Assembly: GCA_963920765.1 (NCBI GenBank)
Contig: OY987244.1
Span: 16,162,358-16,226,357, forward strand
Reading direction: 5' to 3'
DNA: 64,000 bases
Source: Ulota crispa
Taxonomy: Eukaryota; Streptophyta; Bryopsida; Orthotrichales; Orthotrichaceae
The position numbers and the translations under genes were made by a program. The notes under the pieces were generated by a model, which saw only the letters and a list, made by a program, of their open reading frames with translations, was not told where the DNA came from and ran no database searches. How positions within the stretch are numbered: position 1 is the first letter of the stretch; every line of letters starts with the position of its first letter. Below, one piece after another: positions 36,974 to 48,349 of this stretch.

Positions 36974-37389
36974 ACTACTACAAAAGGCATCCATTGCAAG
37001 AGAAGAAAAACACTTTTGCAATGGTTTTGCAATGCATTGATGTGGAACAAAACTTGGTTTGGACCTCACTATATTACCAATGCATTGCAAAAGTATTGTT
37101 GATCAAATGCAAAAGTGTTGACTAGTGAATCCATGCTATTGTGTTTCAAAACTATTACAAATCTGTTAATTTACAATTGCAAAGTAATTTCAAAATCATT
37201 ACTATTTTAGTGCAAATAAAATGCAATATTGTAACAAAACTATTGCAAATGCTAGTCTAGCTTTATAATTGTAGTACCAATTCAATCACAGTGCAAAACT
37301 ATATCTAAACCATTGCAAAACAGTTGAAATATATTTTGTGGACATTGCAAAACTATTGCAAAAATTGTTGCAAACGTTGCATTGTGTTG
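36974..37389 (-). mobile_element. CACTA-like element, right member of an inverted pair
   Basis: It starts ACTACTACAAAAGGCATCC and ends CGTTGCATTGTGTTG. Comparing the arms by eye I found only two differences in 416 bases (near 36619 against 37261, and near 36711 against 37170). Its outer end lacks the full CACTA seen in the left member. Confidence 0.65.
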
Positions 37390-37538
37390 CATTGTCAGAT
37401 CTCTTGCAACAAAAGCGAATCGAAGGTGGGAGAGGTGGAGTCGATATTTAACACTGAGGTGACAATGATTCCTGTTACCATCGTTGTCAGGAGACAAGGC
37501 AGTAGCCATTTGGAGATGCTGAACTTAGCCCGCGCCAT

Positions 37539-38630
37539 GGGTCCAGCTCCAGCACGCACGCCAGCTTTCACATTTGCTGGCTGCCTGACGTCCTATCCTT
37601 TGATACTACAAACCGGTCAGTCGATCCTAGCCAGCTCTCTCCCTGCGTCAAATTTAGCTTCATCCACACTCTTTCACACTCTTCCCTAACTAAGGCTTTA
37701 TTGGATGAAAGAGGAAGACATGTGATATCTCTTGGAATCAATATAATGGAAAGGATAAGAGCACCAACTGCTTGATATGTTTGCACTTGAGCTTATGATC
37801 ATGCACTTTGAGCTTATAATCATGCGCTTGGAACTTATAATCATGCATTTGGGCTTGTAATTATGCCCTTGATTTATGATCATACATTTGGGCTTGTGTT
37901 ATGCTTTTGGGCTTATAATCATACTTTTGACCTTTACAATTGAAGAGAATTTCTATTTCAATATAAATTACACTTATCAAGTACAAATTGGTTTAATGGG
38001 CAGCCAGGAAAGAGCTTCATTTCTTCTTGATCTCAAGATTAAAACTTGCAAATAGTTTTGGCTTTGTTGATACACCGTGCTTTAGGATGAGCATGAAGCC
38101 TCCAAAATACACCCCATAGATAGTCAATTTTATGGTCGCACAGGTGTTTCATTGGTTACATTGGAGACAAGGTCAACACAAGGAATGCTACACCGTGAGG
38201 AGCTGTAAGCCTAGTTTTTTCGTTAAAATACTAAAATTCACTTATATTCGTGTACATAGAACCTCATAATTTTTCATTTTAAGCTTTCATCTCTTCAAAA
38301 ACTTGTCATTTTTTTTTAGTTTTCCATAAAATTTGAGCTCAAAATTGGTTCCCGCCCATAGAATCTTGGCTCATGGCTCATATCTCATCATGTTATGCTC
38401 ACAAAATAGAGTAATCCAAGCGAACACAAACCCCATTATGGACACAATTGCTAGTTTGACATGTTAAACTAAAATATAAGATGTGAAATATATACAACAA
38501 GTCTTTCTTACCCGTCATATTGATGGGTTTATGCCTCCTATGAACTCCATGACCTCATGATTAAGGTTTATTTCTTGGCTAAATTTTACCTAAATCTTAC
38601 CTCAACTCAAACTCATGTTGGTTACCATTA
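37539..38630. other. Spacer upstream of the GT14 relic, with minisatellite
   Basis: Contains the tandem repeat at 37785-37932. Bases 38205-38420 resemble 63710-63900 (shared words GTGTACATAGAA and AATCTTGGCTCA), so they belong to a dispersed repeat. No gene is seen. Confidence 0.45.
37785..37932 (+). repeat. Minisatellite, about 6 copies of a ~22-24-bp unit
   Basis: The unit is close to GCTTATAATCATGCACTTGG, with variants GCTTGTAATTATGCCCTTG and GCTTATAATCATACTTTTG. Copies lie head to tail. The frame at 37698-37883 with repeated ISSK words is produced by it. Confidence 0.75.
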
Positions 38631-39225
38631 CACTACAAAATTTGGGTGAAAATGTGGATGAAATTGCCAACTCCCTCCTCACGCAAACACCCAAGTTATT
38701 CTTCTGGCATGATATTTTTCCGGGATGTGGACACGATGCGGGATGCGGCTGCTGGGTGCTACTGCTTATGAGCAACTTACTTCACTTGAGGAATGAGGCC
38801 ACATTGTTCTGTCATGAAACTTTTCCGGGATGTGGACACGTTGCGGAAATGGTAGTATTAGGCAGGTCATCGTGTTTCATGTAGTCACGAATGCTTTGAA
38901 CGAAGGCGCAATGAAAGCATCTCGTGTTTCATGTAGTCAAGAATATTGCTGTGAACGAAGGCTCAATGAAAGCATGGTTTGCTGTGAGATTTTTCAAATG
39001 TCGACATGTAGAGATCTTCACTTGGTTGAACGCCTCTTATGTTCCTGTGCTCAAGCCACTTCGATCAGGGCGATCGAGATCCGACGTACATGTGGATAGC
39101 TTCACTTGATTGAATGCTCAAGCAACTTCAGGATGCAGAGACCCAAACTTACTACGTCTAGTCCAACAGGCAAGGTGCCGGGGATTATCAAAAGAAGGAT
39201 CTAAAGTTACGGAACCCAAAGTATC
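38631..39225. repeat. Imperfect tandem duplications
   Basis: Two overlapping duplications are visible. TTTTTCCGGGATGTGGACAC at ~38715 recurs as CTTTTCCGGGATGTGGACAC at ~38820. TGTTTCATGTAGTCACGAAT at ~38874 recurs as TGTTTCATGTAGTCAAGAAT at ~38926, each followed by GAACGAAGGC(G/T)CAATGAAAGCAT. Open frames here (38615-38884, 38830-39099) show no known domain. Confidence 0.6.
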
Positions 39226-39492
39226 AAATACCATATTCGTTAATTTGGGAAAAACAGTAGATTTTGGGACTTTCAAATTTTGATATGAAAGTTGTAGGTG
39301 GCCTCCTAAAATTGAGCTCAATTGTTTTTTGTACACGTGTCTTCACCTGAGAGGAGAAATTTGTAAGGGAAAAAATCTTAGTGGTTCAAGCTAAATCTGA
39401 TATCTTTGAATTTGATTTAAGGTAACTTTTTGAGTTTAAGGTGGAGTACAAAGTGAGACACCTATTTTTCCCAAATTAACAAATATGATGTT
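39226..39492. mobile_element. Second copy of the ACCATATTCGTTAATTTGGG MITE
   Basis: It starts AAATACCATATTCGTTAATT and ends with the complement of AACATCATATTTGTTAATTT. The interior shares GTACACGTG and GGTGGAGTACAAA with 18795-19041. Its target duplication is ambiguous (ATC on both sides). Confidence 0.7.
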
Positions 39493-40190
39493 ATCTGTGT
39501 ATGCTGAATCATCTCCGCTTTCACATTCCCAAAGTTTATTGTGCGCTGGAGAAGGCAGTTTGTTGAAGACGATTATTTGCTCACCCATGAGTACATAAAC
39601 TCGACTCTGCTTGCATCTCACCCTTTGTTACAGCAATTTCACTTCTTGCACACCACCGGTGTTTTTGAATTGCTTTCACAGGACTACTGCACGTATTTCA
39701 ATCTCCCTTCAGCATTGAAATACTTCTCAGCAGCAATCCGAAACTACTAAACTTATGATCAAATGCATCATCAACATATTAATCTCTCTTCAGAATTGAA
39801 AGACTTCTCAACTTCACACTCTTGCGCACACTCGCAGCCAAGGATTCCGTTACAGCTGCACGCTGTTGCGCACACGCGCTGCCAAGCCAGCCGGTTACAA
39901 AAAAATTCAGGTGAACAAAAGTCTGTTACAAAGAATTCAGTTACAAAAATGGCCATTGTAAATTTTCATCCAAGAATTTTTCATCCTCATCTGACTGATC
40001 ACCACGGACATAATTTAAAACTGCATTCTATTATATATATAGATAGCAAGAAGAACCCATTCAAAGAATGGATAAGATGAAATTCATATTGAATGTGCAT
40101 TAAAGCATTTTTTTTAAATTGTGATAGTGTTAAAGCTCATGTGACCTTATGGAGGACATTGGGTGGCTTATCATTGTCATAAAAGTACCT
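39493..40190. other. Spacer, no gene recognised
   Basis: Moderately G+C-rich frames (39541-39750, 39763-40080) look more protein-like than their AT-rich surroundings but show no motif I recognise and no splice context. A gene fragment cannot be excluded. Confidence 0.3.
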
Positions 40191-41119
40191 TTAACCCCTA
40201 AAGTCCTAAACACTCTTTTTTGGCAACATAGCAATTTTGGGTACCTCACTACCAATGGGTTTTTTTTTTTTTTTTTTTCCTTGACGTTTTCACAAATGAT
40301 GTGTCCAAGGAGTAGCTTTGAGATCCAAAAATATTCATAAATTTTGAATTCATGGTTCAAAAGTTATGGCATGATATGTTGTTTTCTTTGCTCGGAGTGC
40401 AGAAATAAAATTTCTTTAAAATTTCTTTTAAAACCTTTTTTTTATAAATTGGTTCTTTAGACTTCTATATACATAGGAAGCTTTGAATCATTCAGTTTTG
40501 ATCAATGGGATGAAAGTTATGAGGAGATTTTATTTGCAGGTAGTTACGGATTCTCTACTCTAAAATAAACTTTGAAGTCCTTTATTTTACTCAATTTTCA
40601 ATATTTTGGAAAAAAAACAAAACCATATGATGTAAAGTTTTTGTAACAACACTGCAACCATTAGGATTGGAACTTTTCATTTCCATAATTGAGTTCTTAA
40701 CAATAGAGTGTTTTGAATCATTCTCTATTTCTTTTTACTTACTATTTTTTTCCCATATGTCCAAATAATTTGAAAACTTTCAAGTGTGTACGCAACTTGC
40801 TTTGATGATCAAATCCAAGAAACTACAACCATTTTGGAAAAAAATTCTTACAAATATGACCTTGTGAAGTGTAGCTGCCCGGATTTTTGCAAGGACAAAA
40901 GATGGCTTTTTGTCAATTCAAACTCAAATATCTTACAAATCTACATGATGAAATTTTTTGATATTTTTTTCAAACCTTTAGATACTAGTGTAGTACAAGA
41001 TCTTATAAATACATGTATTAGAAAATATTCTTTTTCTAAACTATTTGGTACTTGTACTAGAAATGGCACTTTTGGAGCAATTTTGGTGAAAAGCTTACGT
41101 TTAGGACTTTAGAGGTTAA
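40191..41119. mobile_element. TTAA-flanked (piggyBac-like) element, 929 bp
   Basis: TTAA (40191-40194) then CCCCTAAAGTCCTAAAC; the right end is GTTTAGGACTTTAGAGG then TTAA (41116-41119). The inverted ends differ at one base in 17. A run of about 19 T lies at 40260-40278. It contains a 108-residue frame (40786-41112) with a C-x-C-PDF-C cluster but nothing I recognise as a transposase; the frame may be chance. Confidence 0.8.
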
Positions 41120-41479
41120 TGTTTATGAATGCCCCATAATAGACACTACCAATGTCCATTATTGACCTTACTAAGAACTTGACTTGGGTGCTTTGTTTGT
41201 TCATTGTGGCCGAGTGGAAATCCTTTTATGGAGGTCACATTAGCCCAAAGTAACCATACCAACCTAGTAACAATGATGCCCGTTTAAAACATAAAATTTC
41301 CTACAATGCAGCAATTATGAGTCTCTAAATGAGCTCTAAATGATCAAAATGACTCTCATACTAAATAAAGCATGTTGAAAATTTTATGCCAATTTTTCTT
41401 ATACAAAATTGACTAAAATAGAAACTATGAGTTCACATCGACCACAATGGAAGAAATGTCTACAAAGGGATAGTTTACC

Positions 41480-42375
41480 TTAACCCCTAAAGGACCAAAG
41501 TCCCCTTGGGGGACTTTTAGGATTTTGGATAGGCTCATGTGACCTCAAATTTTTACATGATTTTTTGAAACTTTTTATGAGGTGTGTAGGAATGTATAAG
41601 GTTTGTGGGATGTAAAAAATCATGTGATTATGTCACATGGTTCATAAGTTATGGGATTTTTTTGGCCAAAAGCAATTTGAGGGGCAGCTTGGGCAAGGGA
41701 GAAATATTAACTTTGGAGGGGGGAGCAAGGAGGGGTTGCCACATGTTGCTTTGGTGGTCCCCATTATTTCATCATTGCCTCCCTTTCATTTCCAATTAGG
41801 AGGTCAGATTAGGCTTTGGGAGCTCCTAAATTTTAAAGATTTTAAGTTTCTTAAGTTTTTTTCCTCTAACATCTAAAGTACATGTATATCTTCATACACA
41901 CCATTTGGATTTTCCATATCTAAAAGCATGTGGTGGAAAACTTCACTCAAAAATGTCATAGTATATTGGCAAAACTTGTTATGCAATGACATTGCAATTT
42001 TTTTTAGGATGTGTTCTGGGTCTTTAATTGCCTTGAAAATTGGTAGACATATGTCTGACTTGATTACCTATAAGATGAAATTATAACTTCAAGGTCTATA
42101 GTGCAAAAAAGTCCGCAAAGGGCAGTCAAAGCCATCTGAAATTTTTGGGCACCATGGAAAAAAAAAAACTTTTCTCTTCAGATGCCCATAACTTTCAATC
42201 CATAGAGTCAAATGTCACAAAATTTTCAACACTTCTTCTCTTGCAAATGCATTACAAGATCCTATGGTTATATTTTCAAGAAAATCATTCTATTGTAATT
42301 TTTGATGAACCCAGCAATAGGGGCAGGTTTGAGTGGTTTTTAGCAAAAAAATGGCCTTGGTAGTTTAGGGGTTAA
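41480..42375. mobile_element. TTAA-flanked (piggyBac-like) element, 896 bp
   Basis: TTAA then CCCCTAAAGGACCAAAG; the complement of the right end is CCCCTAAACTACCAAGG, then TTAA (42372-42375). A frame at 41637-41876 lies inside without a recognisable domain. Confidence 0.75.
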
Positions 42376-43307
42376 GCTAATCATGCACCCAATCCCCACT
42401 TGAATAAACAGAACAAAAAACAATTTCAAAGATTTTTTGTGTGGGAATTTGGCATCAAATGTAAGGAATAACCAGCCAATTTTTTTTTTTTACTTTTCTA
42501 GAAATCACATGTGTTTGCAAACAAAATTTTAGTGCACTTGGCGAAGTGCAAAACAGTGACTTGTATGTCAATTGTTGGTAAACATTTGTGCCTTGATAAG
42601 TAGATCATTATTCCAAGCATATGCTTTAAAGATGGTTGGATACTCACCATGTGACGTGAAACAGAACAAGACATACCAAGGTAGCCTGCTCATAGACCAT
42701 CCATCTTAAGGCTAAAACAGAATTTTGGGGAGGTGAAACTTCTTTAACTATTTTTCAGTAAATTTTCCTTGAAAGATAAGAAGAACTAACATCTAACTCA
42801 AGTTATTTCATATTTTGTGGAGTTTTGTAGAATTAGGTATGAAATTTTGAAATGGAAAGGTCATAGGTCTCTAAAACCGCCCACCTCCTCAAATGTACAC
42901 TTCTTATACATTTTAAAAACCTATGAAAAAAGCATGTACTTGAACAAGGGATCATTTAAGAAGGTGGGCGGTTTTAATGCTTGGACGGTTTTTGAGCAGA
43001 CCTTACATAAAATTCGAATGGTGATTATGAACCATCTGGCTCCTCATCTCAAAACTCCGAGCCATGGGAAACGTTTCCATGTCCACATACATGCGATAGA
43101 GAACCCTCTTCGAGCACTCTCCAATTGAAGTGCATATAGAAATTAAGTTAACCTCATTGGCTCATGCTCACAAACATGGTTTTCAAAAGTGTAAGATTAG
43201 TGTAAAGGGGCAAACAACAAGCACAAATATGAAAAATAGTGGCAAGATATTGTTTATCGTAACTTCAACATAGCTTAAACAAAACAGTAGCTAGAATTCT
43301 CATGGCT
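42376..43307. repeat. Spacer with dispersed repeat shared with 61.6 kb
   Basis: About 42710-42910 is strongly similar to about 61588-61790. Shared words are TTTTCCTTGAAAGA, AACTCAAGTTATTT and TCTAAAACCGCCCAC. The same GGCGGTTTTA word appears inverted at 42964-42976, so this may be the end of another element. Confidence 0.5.
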
Positions 43308-43551
43308 TTAGCCCCTGAAGGGCCCTTGGGCTCTAGAGATACAGTACCAAATATGGTCACAATTAATATTCAGAAGTTTGAATTAGTTGGAAAGTAAGTG
43401 TTACAACCATACATACATATTGAAGGGTTGTACGATGATGAGTGTATAATTTTTTTTGGAAAGCCCTCAAAACAACTCAAATATAGCAGTATATACTGCC
43501 GTACATACGGCCAGAGATGGCCGATTGGCCGATGGGCCGTTCAGGGGTTAG
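43308..43551. mobile_element. Element with TTAG duplication, piggyBac-like ends
   Basis: TTAG (43308-43311) then CCCCTGAAGGGCCC; right end GGGCCGTTCAGGGG then TTAG (43548-43551). The 4-bp duplication is not palindromic, so it cannot be an extension of the inverted ends. About 236 bp between the duplications. Right part carries GGCCGATTGGCCGATGGGCC. Confidence 0.75.
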
Positions 43552-44101
43552 TCTAACCGAAAACCGGCAGGCAGCTTTCAATGCAGAATGGCTCACTCAC
43601 AGAGAACTAAATTTTGCACAAGCTATGTAACCCTAAGCGAACGACACAACAAGGATACATGATATACACAAAGAACAGCATGAATCATACCTATTGAGGA
43701 CCGTAGGTGTCCATTGTATGTACACAAATACCTCTCAATACAATTAAGAGGACTAGACAGAAAACCGTCCAGTATAATCAAGAAGGCCATGATACATAGG
43801 TGACGACCCAAACCAAAGGTTCCCTAGCAATTTTTTTGACACTAATTAAAACAACAAGGAAACTACCTCGCCAGCAGAATGCCTTTATACCCATTTTGAC
43901 CACCATCTACGGCCTCCATTAGTCCTCACCAATTACTGAGATGCAACATCAGCCTGCCCAACTCAGATATCAATTCTGATCACCGACCTTTGCCCATCCA
44001 CAAATTACATACTGTTACAGCACTATCCAACAGAGTAACAACTTTCTAATAGCATTATCACAGCAGCAGCAGCATTCGTAGAACCTCCCGTGGGCTGATA
44101 T
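43552..44101 (-). other. 3' region of the WNK gene
   Basis: About 550 bp beyond the WNK stop codon on the minus strand. It probably contains the 3' UTR, but no polyadenylation site was assigned. A frame at 43623-43811 has no features. Confidence 0.4.
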
Positions 44102-47100
44102 TTACCGCCCGCCACTGCCCTCACCGTTGGTAATACCGGATTTCAACAAACGGTAAGGTCTGCCATGACTGCTACCTTCAGCATCACCTTGGAATGGGGT
44201 AGTCCGACCAGAGCCCTTGTCCAGCAAGGACGACGCGGGAACAACATGGCCCTGCAAGTTGTGCCCCAACCCATGAGCCTTGGGCGCATCCACAAATCTC
44301 ACATCCGCATTGATTTCCGCTGGCCGGGCGGCCATCTCGCCAGCCTCCTCAACCTGCAACTTGCCCTTGCGGCCAGCAACGTCAAGCTTCCTCTGAGAAT
44401 CACTACTTGAAACCAGTTTGGAGCTTGGCCGACCAGTCAAAGCGTTCCTCGTCTCTGCCTGATGAAAAAACACGTCGTTGGAAGAATCGGTCTGCTGAGA
44501 GCCGGGTGAAATTGGCTGCTGCCCGACTTCGCCATACGAGGCACCTTTCATCCTGCGTCGGCTCTGCAGGCTCAGCATAGCTTGCTCATGCCTCCGGTGC
44601 ATCTCCCGCAACTCCTGCTCCTGCTTCTGCGCCAAATACTCCAGCTCCCTGGAAATCACATCGTCGTCATCATCCGCCACTGAGTGTGGCATTTCATCCT
44701 GAATGCTGCTGTCCAGCCTCTCCTGGTTTTGATGCAGAACTTCCCATGGTTCATGAGAGTACGCGGAGGTGCCCATGTTCCTCCGGATCTCTACTAACTC
44801 GTTGAAACCCCCACTCCAACGACTCCCCCCACCCTCCTGTTTTGAGCTCGACGCAGGTGAGCCTCCCTCTGGTGACGCCCCATACTTGGACCCCTGGTCT
44901 TCCGTGTCATCTCGCTCCTCTGACGACTCACTAGTGAAGATAGGTTCTGAACCACGTCGAGAATTGGCTCGAGCAGGATACGTCACTTCTTCGAAACGCC
45001 CATGCATTGTACCCTCCACCATCCTCGGAGGGGACGCAGCAACAAGGTGGCTGATTCTGCCATCAGAAAAAACAGAGAATTGCAAAAAATATGGAAGAAA
45101 ATTAACCTTTTGCTTGCTTGGGTTCCATCATTATTCAAACCCATTATCTCTCAGGACCATGCATAACAACGATTGTGTTCGTATCAAGAGCCATACCTCG
45201 GAGACATGGAGCGAGCCTTCCAACTAGACGAAGGCAGATCTTCAGGCGCAGAGTCATCTGAACCCACTACCTCCGACCCATCCGCTGCAGTTGTGTATGC
45301 AGCGTCCGGGTCCTGCCCTGCATCATCCACGGCAACCCCAGGTCGCCATTCCGGAACTAACGCCAATATCTCTGCATCAATCATCTCAGCAATGGTCGTT
45401 ACATCTTGGTCCGACAAGTCCAGCTCCGCCACCATCTCACTAGCAACGCACATTGCAGTATCGCCCTCGATGTCGAAAGGGAAGTGGATGTTGCGGCTAT
45501 GACCTGCACAATAGAGGTAATGGTTACATGGTTACCTTTCATTAAAAATACCACTTCCTTCACCATACCACACTGTCACCCAATTAGGATATCTTCAAAT
45601 ACTCACCATCATGGTCAGCAATTCGTAGTCTCAAAAATATAGTAACATCGTCTTTCCTTTTTCCCTTCACTCGAAAGTCCCGGCTGCTCCTCCGGACACG
45701 GTCTTTGGAGTATCGAGTGCTCCCGGACGGGTCATCTTCATCATCAGATCGTCTTCCGGAAGACAATGCTAGCAGCCTTCTCGAACCGCTTTGTGATCTG
45801 TCATCCTCGCGGCTTTTTCTCTCATTCCTATCATTGTCTGACTTCAGGCTATTATATAATTCTCCAGCCTTGAGGCTTGATATACGATCCTCACAAATCA
45901 CCCCAAGCTCCTCAAAATCATCAGTCCGAGTTTTTGATAGGGTGATGGTTGGAAGACATTCTACAGCTTCACGATCTCCATCCGACTGCAGAAATGGATC
46001 CATCAAGAGTTCTCTTGCAGGGAGCCTCCTCGATGCAGTGGCGAGGCATTTCTCCACAAAAGCCCGGACTTCAGGGTCCTTGACCTTCTGAAGTGCTGCA
46101 GGTTTCTTCCCCTATACACAGTTACCATGTACAGGATCACCATCAGATTTGACAAGGATAAAAAAAAAGGTGTGGTAATTAATTCAATTATCAACACGTC
46201 CCTGCATTAGAGACCAATAAATTCGACACTCCAGGTTCTGATTTAAATCAATACTACCAACACGGAAAGTCATATAATTTCCAGCTATTTTTTCCTAAGC
46301 CTTAAGCAGAGCGCAACAGACCGAAATCTTGTTGAGCTACTGTTACGATCAGAATAGATGCAATACAAAAGAGGTGAGGACCTTACCGACGAGACTTTTT
46401 TGTAGATCTGAGCAGCGTTAGTACATTCACTGTACGGGTATTCAAAAGTCACCATCTCCAGCAAGCACATTCCAAATGAGTATATGTCAACCAACTCATT
46501 GTATTCTTCTTCATACAGCTCAGGAGCCATGAACTCTGGTGTACCTGAAAAATAAGTGTACTAATAGGAATCAGCTGCACAAATATTGTCACTGATTCCC
46601 AACAGCTACACCAAATCAACGTACCGGTCAGTTAATATTAAATATCAGCGCACTTCCATTGTAGTAGACTCGAAAATCAACCAAATCCATGTGTACAGCA
46701 GGATGAAGCTTGACATCCCAATGGTAACACCAAATACGTGCTCAGAACACACACAAGATATCAACAACATCAATACAAAAAGTTGACATGCAACATGCTC
46801 GATACAGAACGAGCCGTCTTTACGATTGCACACACACACACACAGATTAGATTAATAATACAGAGTAACACTCACCAATAACACTGTGTGCCGCATGCGC
46901 TTGACGAAGAATTGCCGCAAGCCCCAGATCTCCAATCTTCACCTCCCCTTGATTGCCGTTCACAAATATGTTGTCGCACTTCAAGTCACGATGGATGATA
47001 GGAGGATCATGGCTATGAAGATAGAGCAGACCGCGCAGTATCTGCCTAGACCAATTCTTCACCGCTTTGATGTCCACATGCTTGTGCTTCTTGCGGTACC

Positions 47101-48349
47101 TGGCACCCATTCAAGTTCAACAATTATGATATAATGATGGACGCAACACCCACCTTTCCGATCTGTAGCCAAGAGCCTTGTACACAGGAATTAAATATGT
47201 CCACATCCATCAACTGCAAGCAACGAAAATGTCAGCATGTGACTGAGTCAGAGCACGCACTGTCTCAAAGTGCCTGAAGTGAAAATCTCGGTAATGAAAT
47301 TCACATTCTTCGTCTTTGTATCAACCCATGAATTATAGAGCTTGATGATGTTCTTGTGTTTTAAAGTCTTCAACAGATGCACCTCAGAGTAAAGCCGCTC
47401 CAAGTCCTCGGGGCTCTGCAGAACATCTTGTACTCTCACCTGGTTCCAAGCTACCTCGATACCCTCGACTTCATCAAATGCTCTGTAACTGTTTTAAAAA
47501 ACACACAACAGAACGATACACATAACAAAGAAGTCTCAGCCCATCTAGACGGTGACCAAATGCTACATATGTCGTAGTTAATGAACCCCTAAAGGCTGGC
47601 GTGTATCAAAATATCCATTTCTAGAAACTGTCAAAATTCACCACCTCGGACGCTCCCGACAAAACTAGTGGACTATATGTTAGTTGAACGTAAATTATTA
47701 CACGCAACACAATGACCTATAACAAATACAGTGCTACCAAAGATCAGCAGCCTCATGAAATCTTACCCCAAGTCAGAGAAACGCATGGAAAACCTAGTGT
47801 TTCGAGAAAATCATGGGAGTACTCACTTTCGTACATACAAACAGGACTAGAGAATCTCGATCCCAACTGACAGAAAGAAAGATCTAACTTTGTAAAACCA
47901 TTTCAAATTAAAAAAAACCTGGACTTACACTGTCTTGAAGGCCCCTTTGCCCAACACTTCCGCATACTGAAACATCCAAACCGGAGATTCACAAATCAAT
48001 GAATAAAAAGAGATATTTAATACCTCAAACATTGCACATTAAGAAAATCATTATCTTATCCGTTGATCGTCTGTTCAAAAACAAACTTGACTTTATCCCA
48101 CAACTCGCAATACGCCAGCTGTTCCAAAGGATGATGACAAGGTTGGAATCATGTTAACAACGTAATACTTCACAAGTTACTCCCAACTGAAATCACAAAA
48201 CCTACCCGTCCATAGCGAAGGGTTGGGTCAACTTCAACAAATTCGACGTCATCCCCGTCCTTATCGTCAGGGGGGTCAACTGAGCTCATGGCGTCACTCT
48301 CACCACCTCCGATTCCATTCCCCACCTGCGCTCTTTTTGTCACATCCAT
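44102..48349 (-). CDS. WNK: WNK (with-no-lysine) serine/threonine kinase, 8 coding exons
   Basis: Plant WNKs act in ion/osmotic responses, the clock and flowering. Minus-strand exons join in frame: 48349-48206, 47966-47929, 47488-47261, 47099-46876, 46544-46387, 46111-45607, 45503-45197, 45056-44102. All introns are GT-AG. Product 852 residues, or 832 if the ATG at 48287-48289 ([12 protein letters not shown]) is used; the latter resembles known N-termini. Kinase domain ~residues 46-300: glycine loop GKGAFKTV with the displaced catalytic lysine (K59), VAWNQV with N76 where other kinases have lysine, [14 protein letters not shown] in place of [19 protein letters not shown]. Residues ~418-480 ([13 protein letters not shown] to LVPEWR) match the OSR1-C-like/PF2 domain. 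The long tail has an acidic, Q/E-rich coiled-coil-like part ([20 protein letters not shown]). (CA)8 lies in an intron. Confidence 0.95.
46829..46844. repeat. (CA)8 microsatellite in a WNK intron
   Basis: Eight CA units in the intron between the exon ending at 46876 and the exon starting at 46544 (minus strand). Probably length-variable between individuals. Confidence 0.9.

Larger units (their letters stand above)
35518..37538 (-). pseudogene. Broken DUF266/GT14 (core-2/I-branching-like) glycosyltransferase
   Basis: GT14 proteins of this plant group are type II Golgi membrane proteins with a C-terminal catalytic domain. Pieces on the minus strand, in order: a 47-residue N-terminal anchor starting MARAKFSISKWLLPC at 37538-37395; NTWFVNVCEFAIPI from 36488, which must shift frame to continue as FAFMYQYL and YVESM (to about 36355); DKTALVESFYPVAS, a TAG stop at 35985-35987, then LPEFNKTELRKGELWMALRR, DEEYVQTL and RTVTYVNW (to about 35740); another frameshift; then SPRLLRSSVSVLKELQ and the family ending CYLFARKFAPGA (to 35518). 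The order and motifs match the plant family. Two frameshifts, a stop, an AT-rich insertion (about 36100-36300) and the inverted pair at 36484-37389 break it. Confidence 0.8.

Noticed and set aside
37785-37932. Considered as a CRISPR-like array
   Set aside because: Units are directly adjacent without spacers and diverge; it is an ordinary minisatellite in eukaryotic DNA.
40786-41112. 108-residue frame with a small cysteine cluster, considered as a transposase remnant
   Set aside because: No conserved catalytic motif seen and it ends at the terminal repeat; likely chance within the element.
47131-47260. Possible extra WNK exon between 47099 and 47261
   Set aside because: Joining CA at 47261 directly with G at 47099 restores the conserved [13 protein letters not shown] exactly, so the segment is intron.
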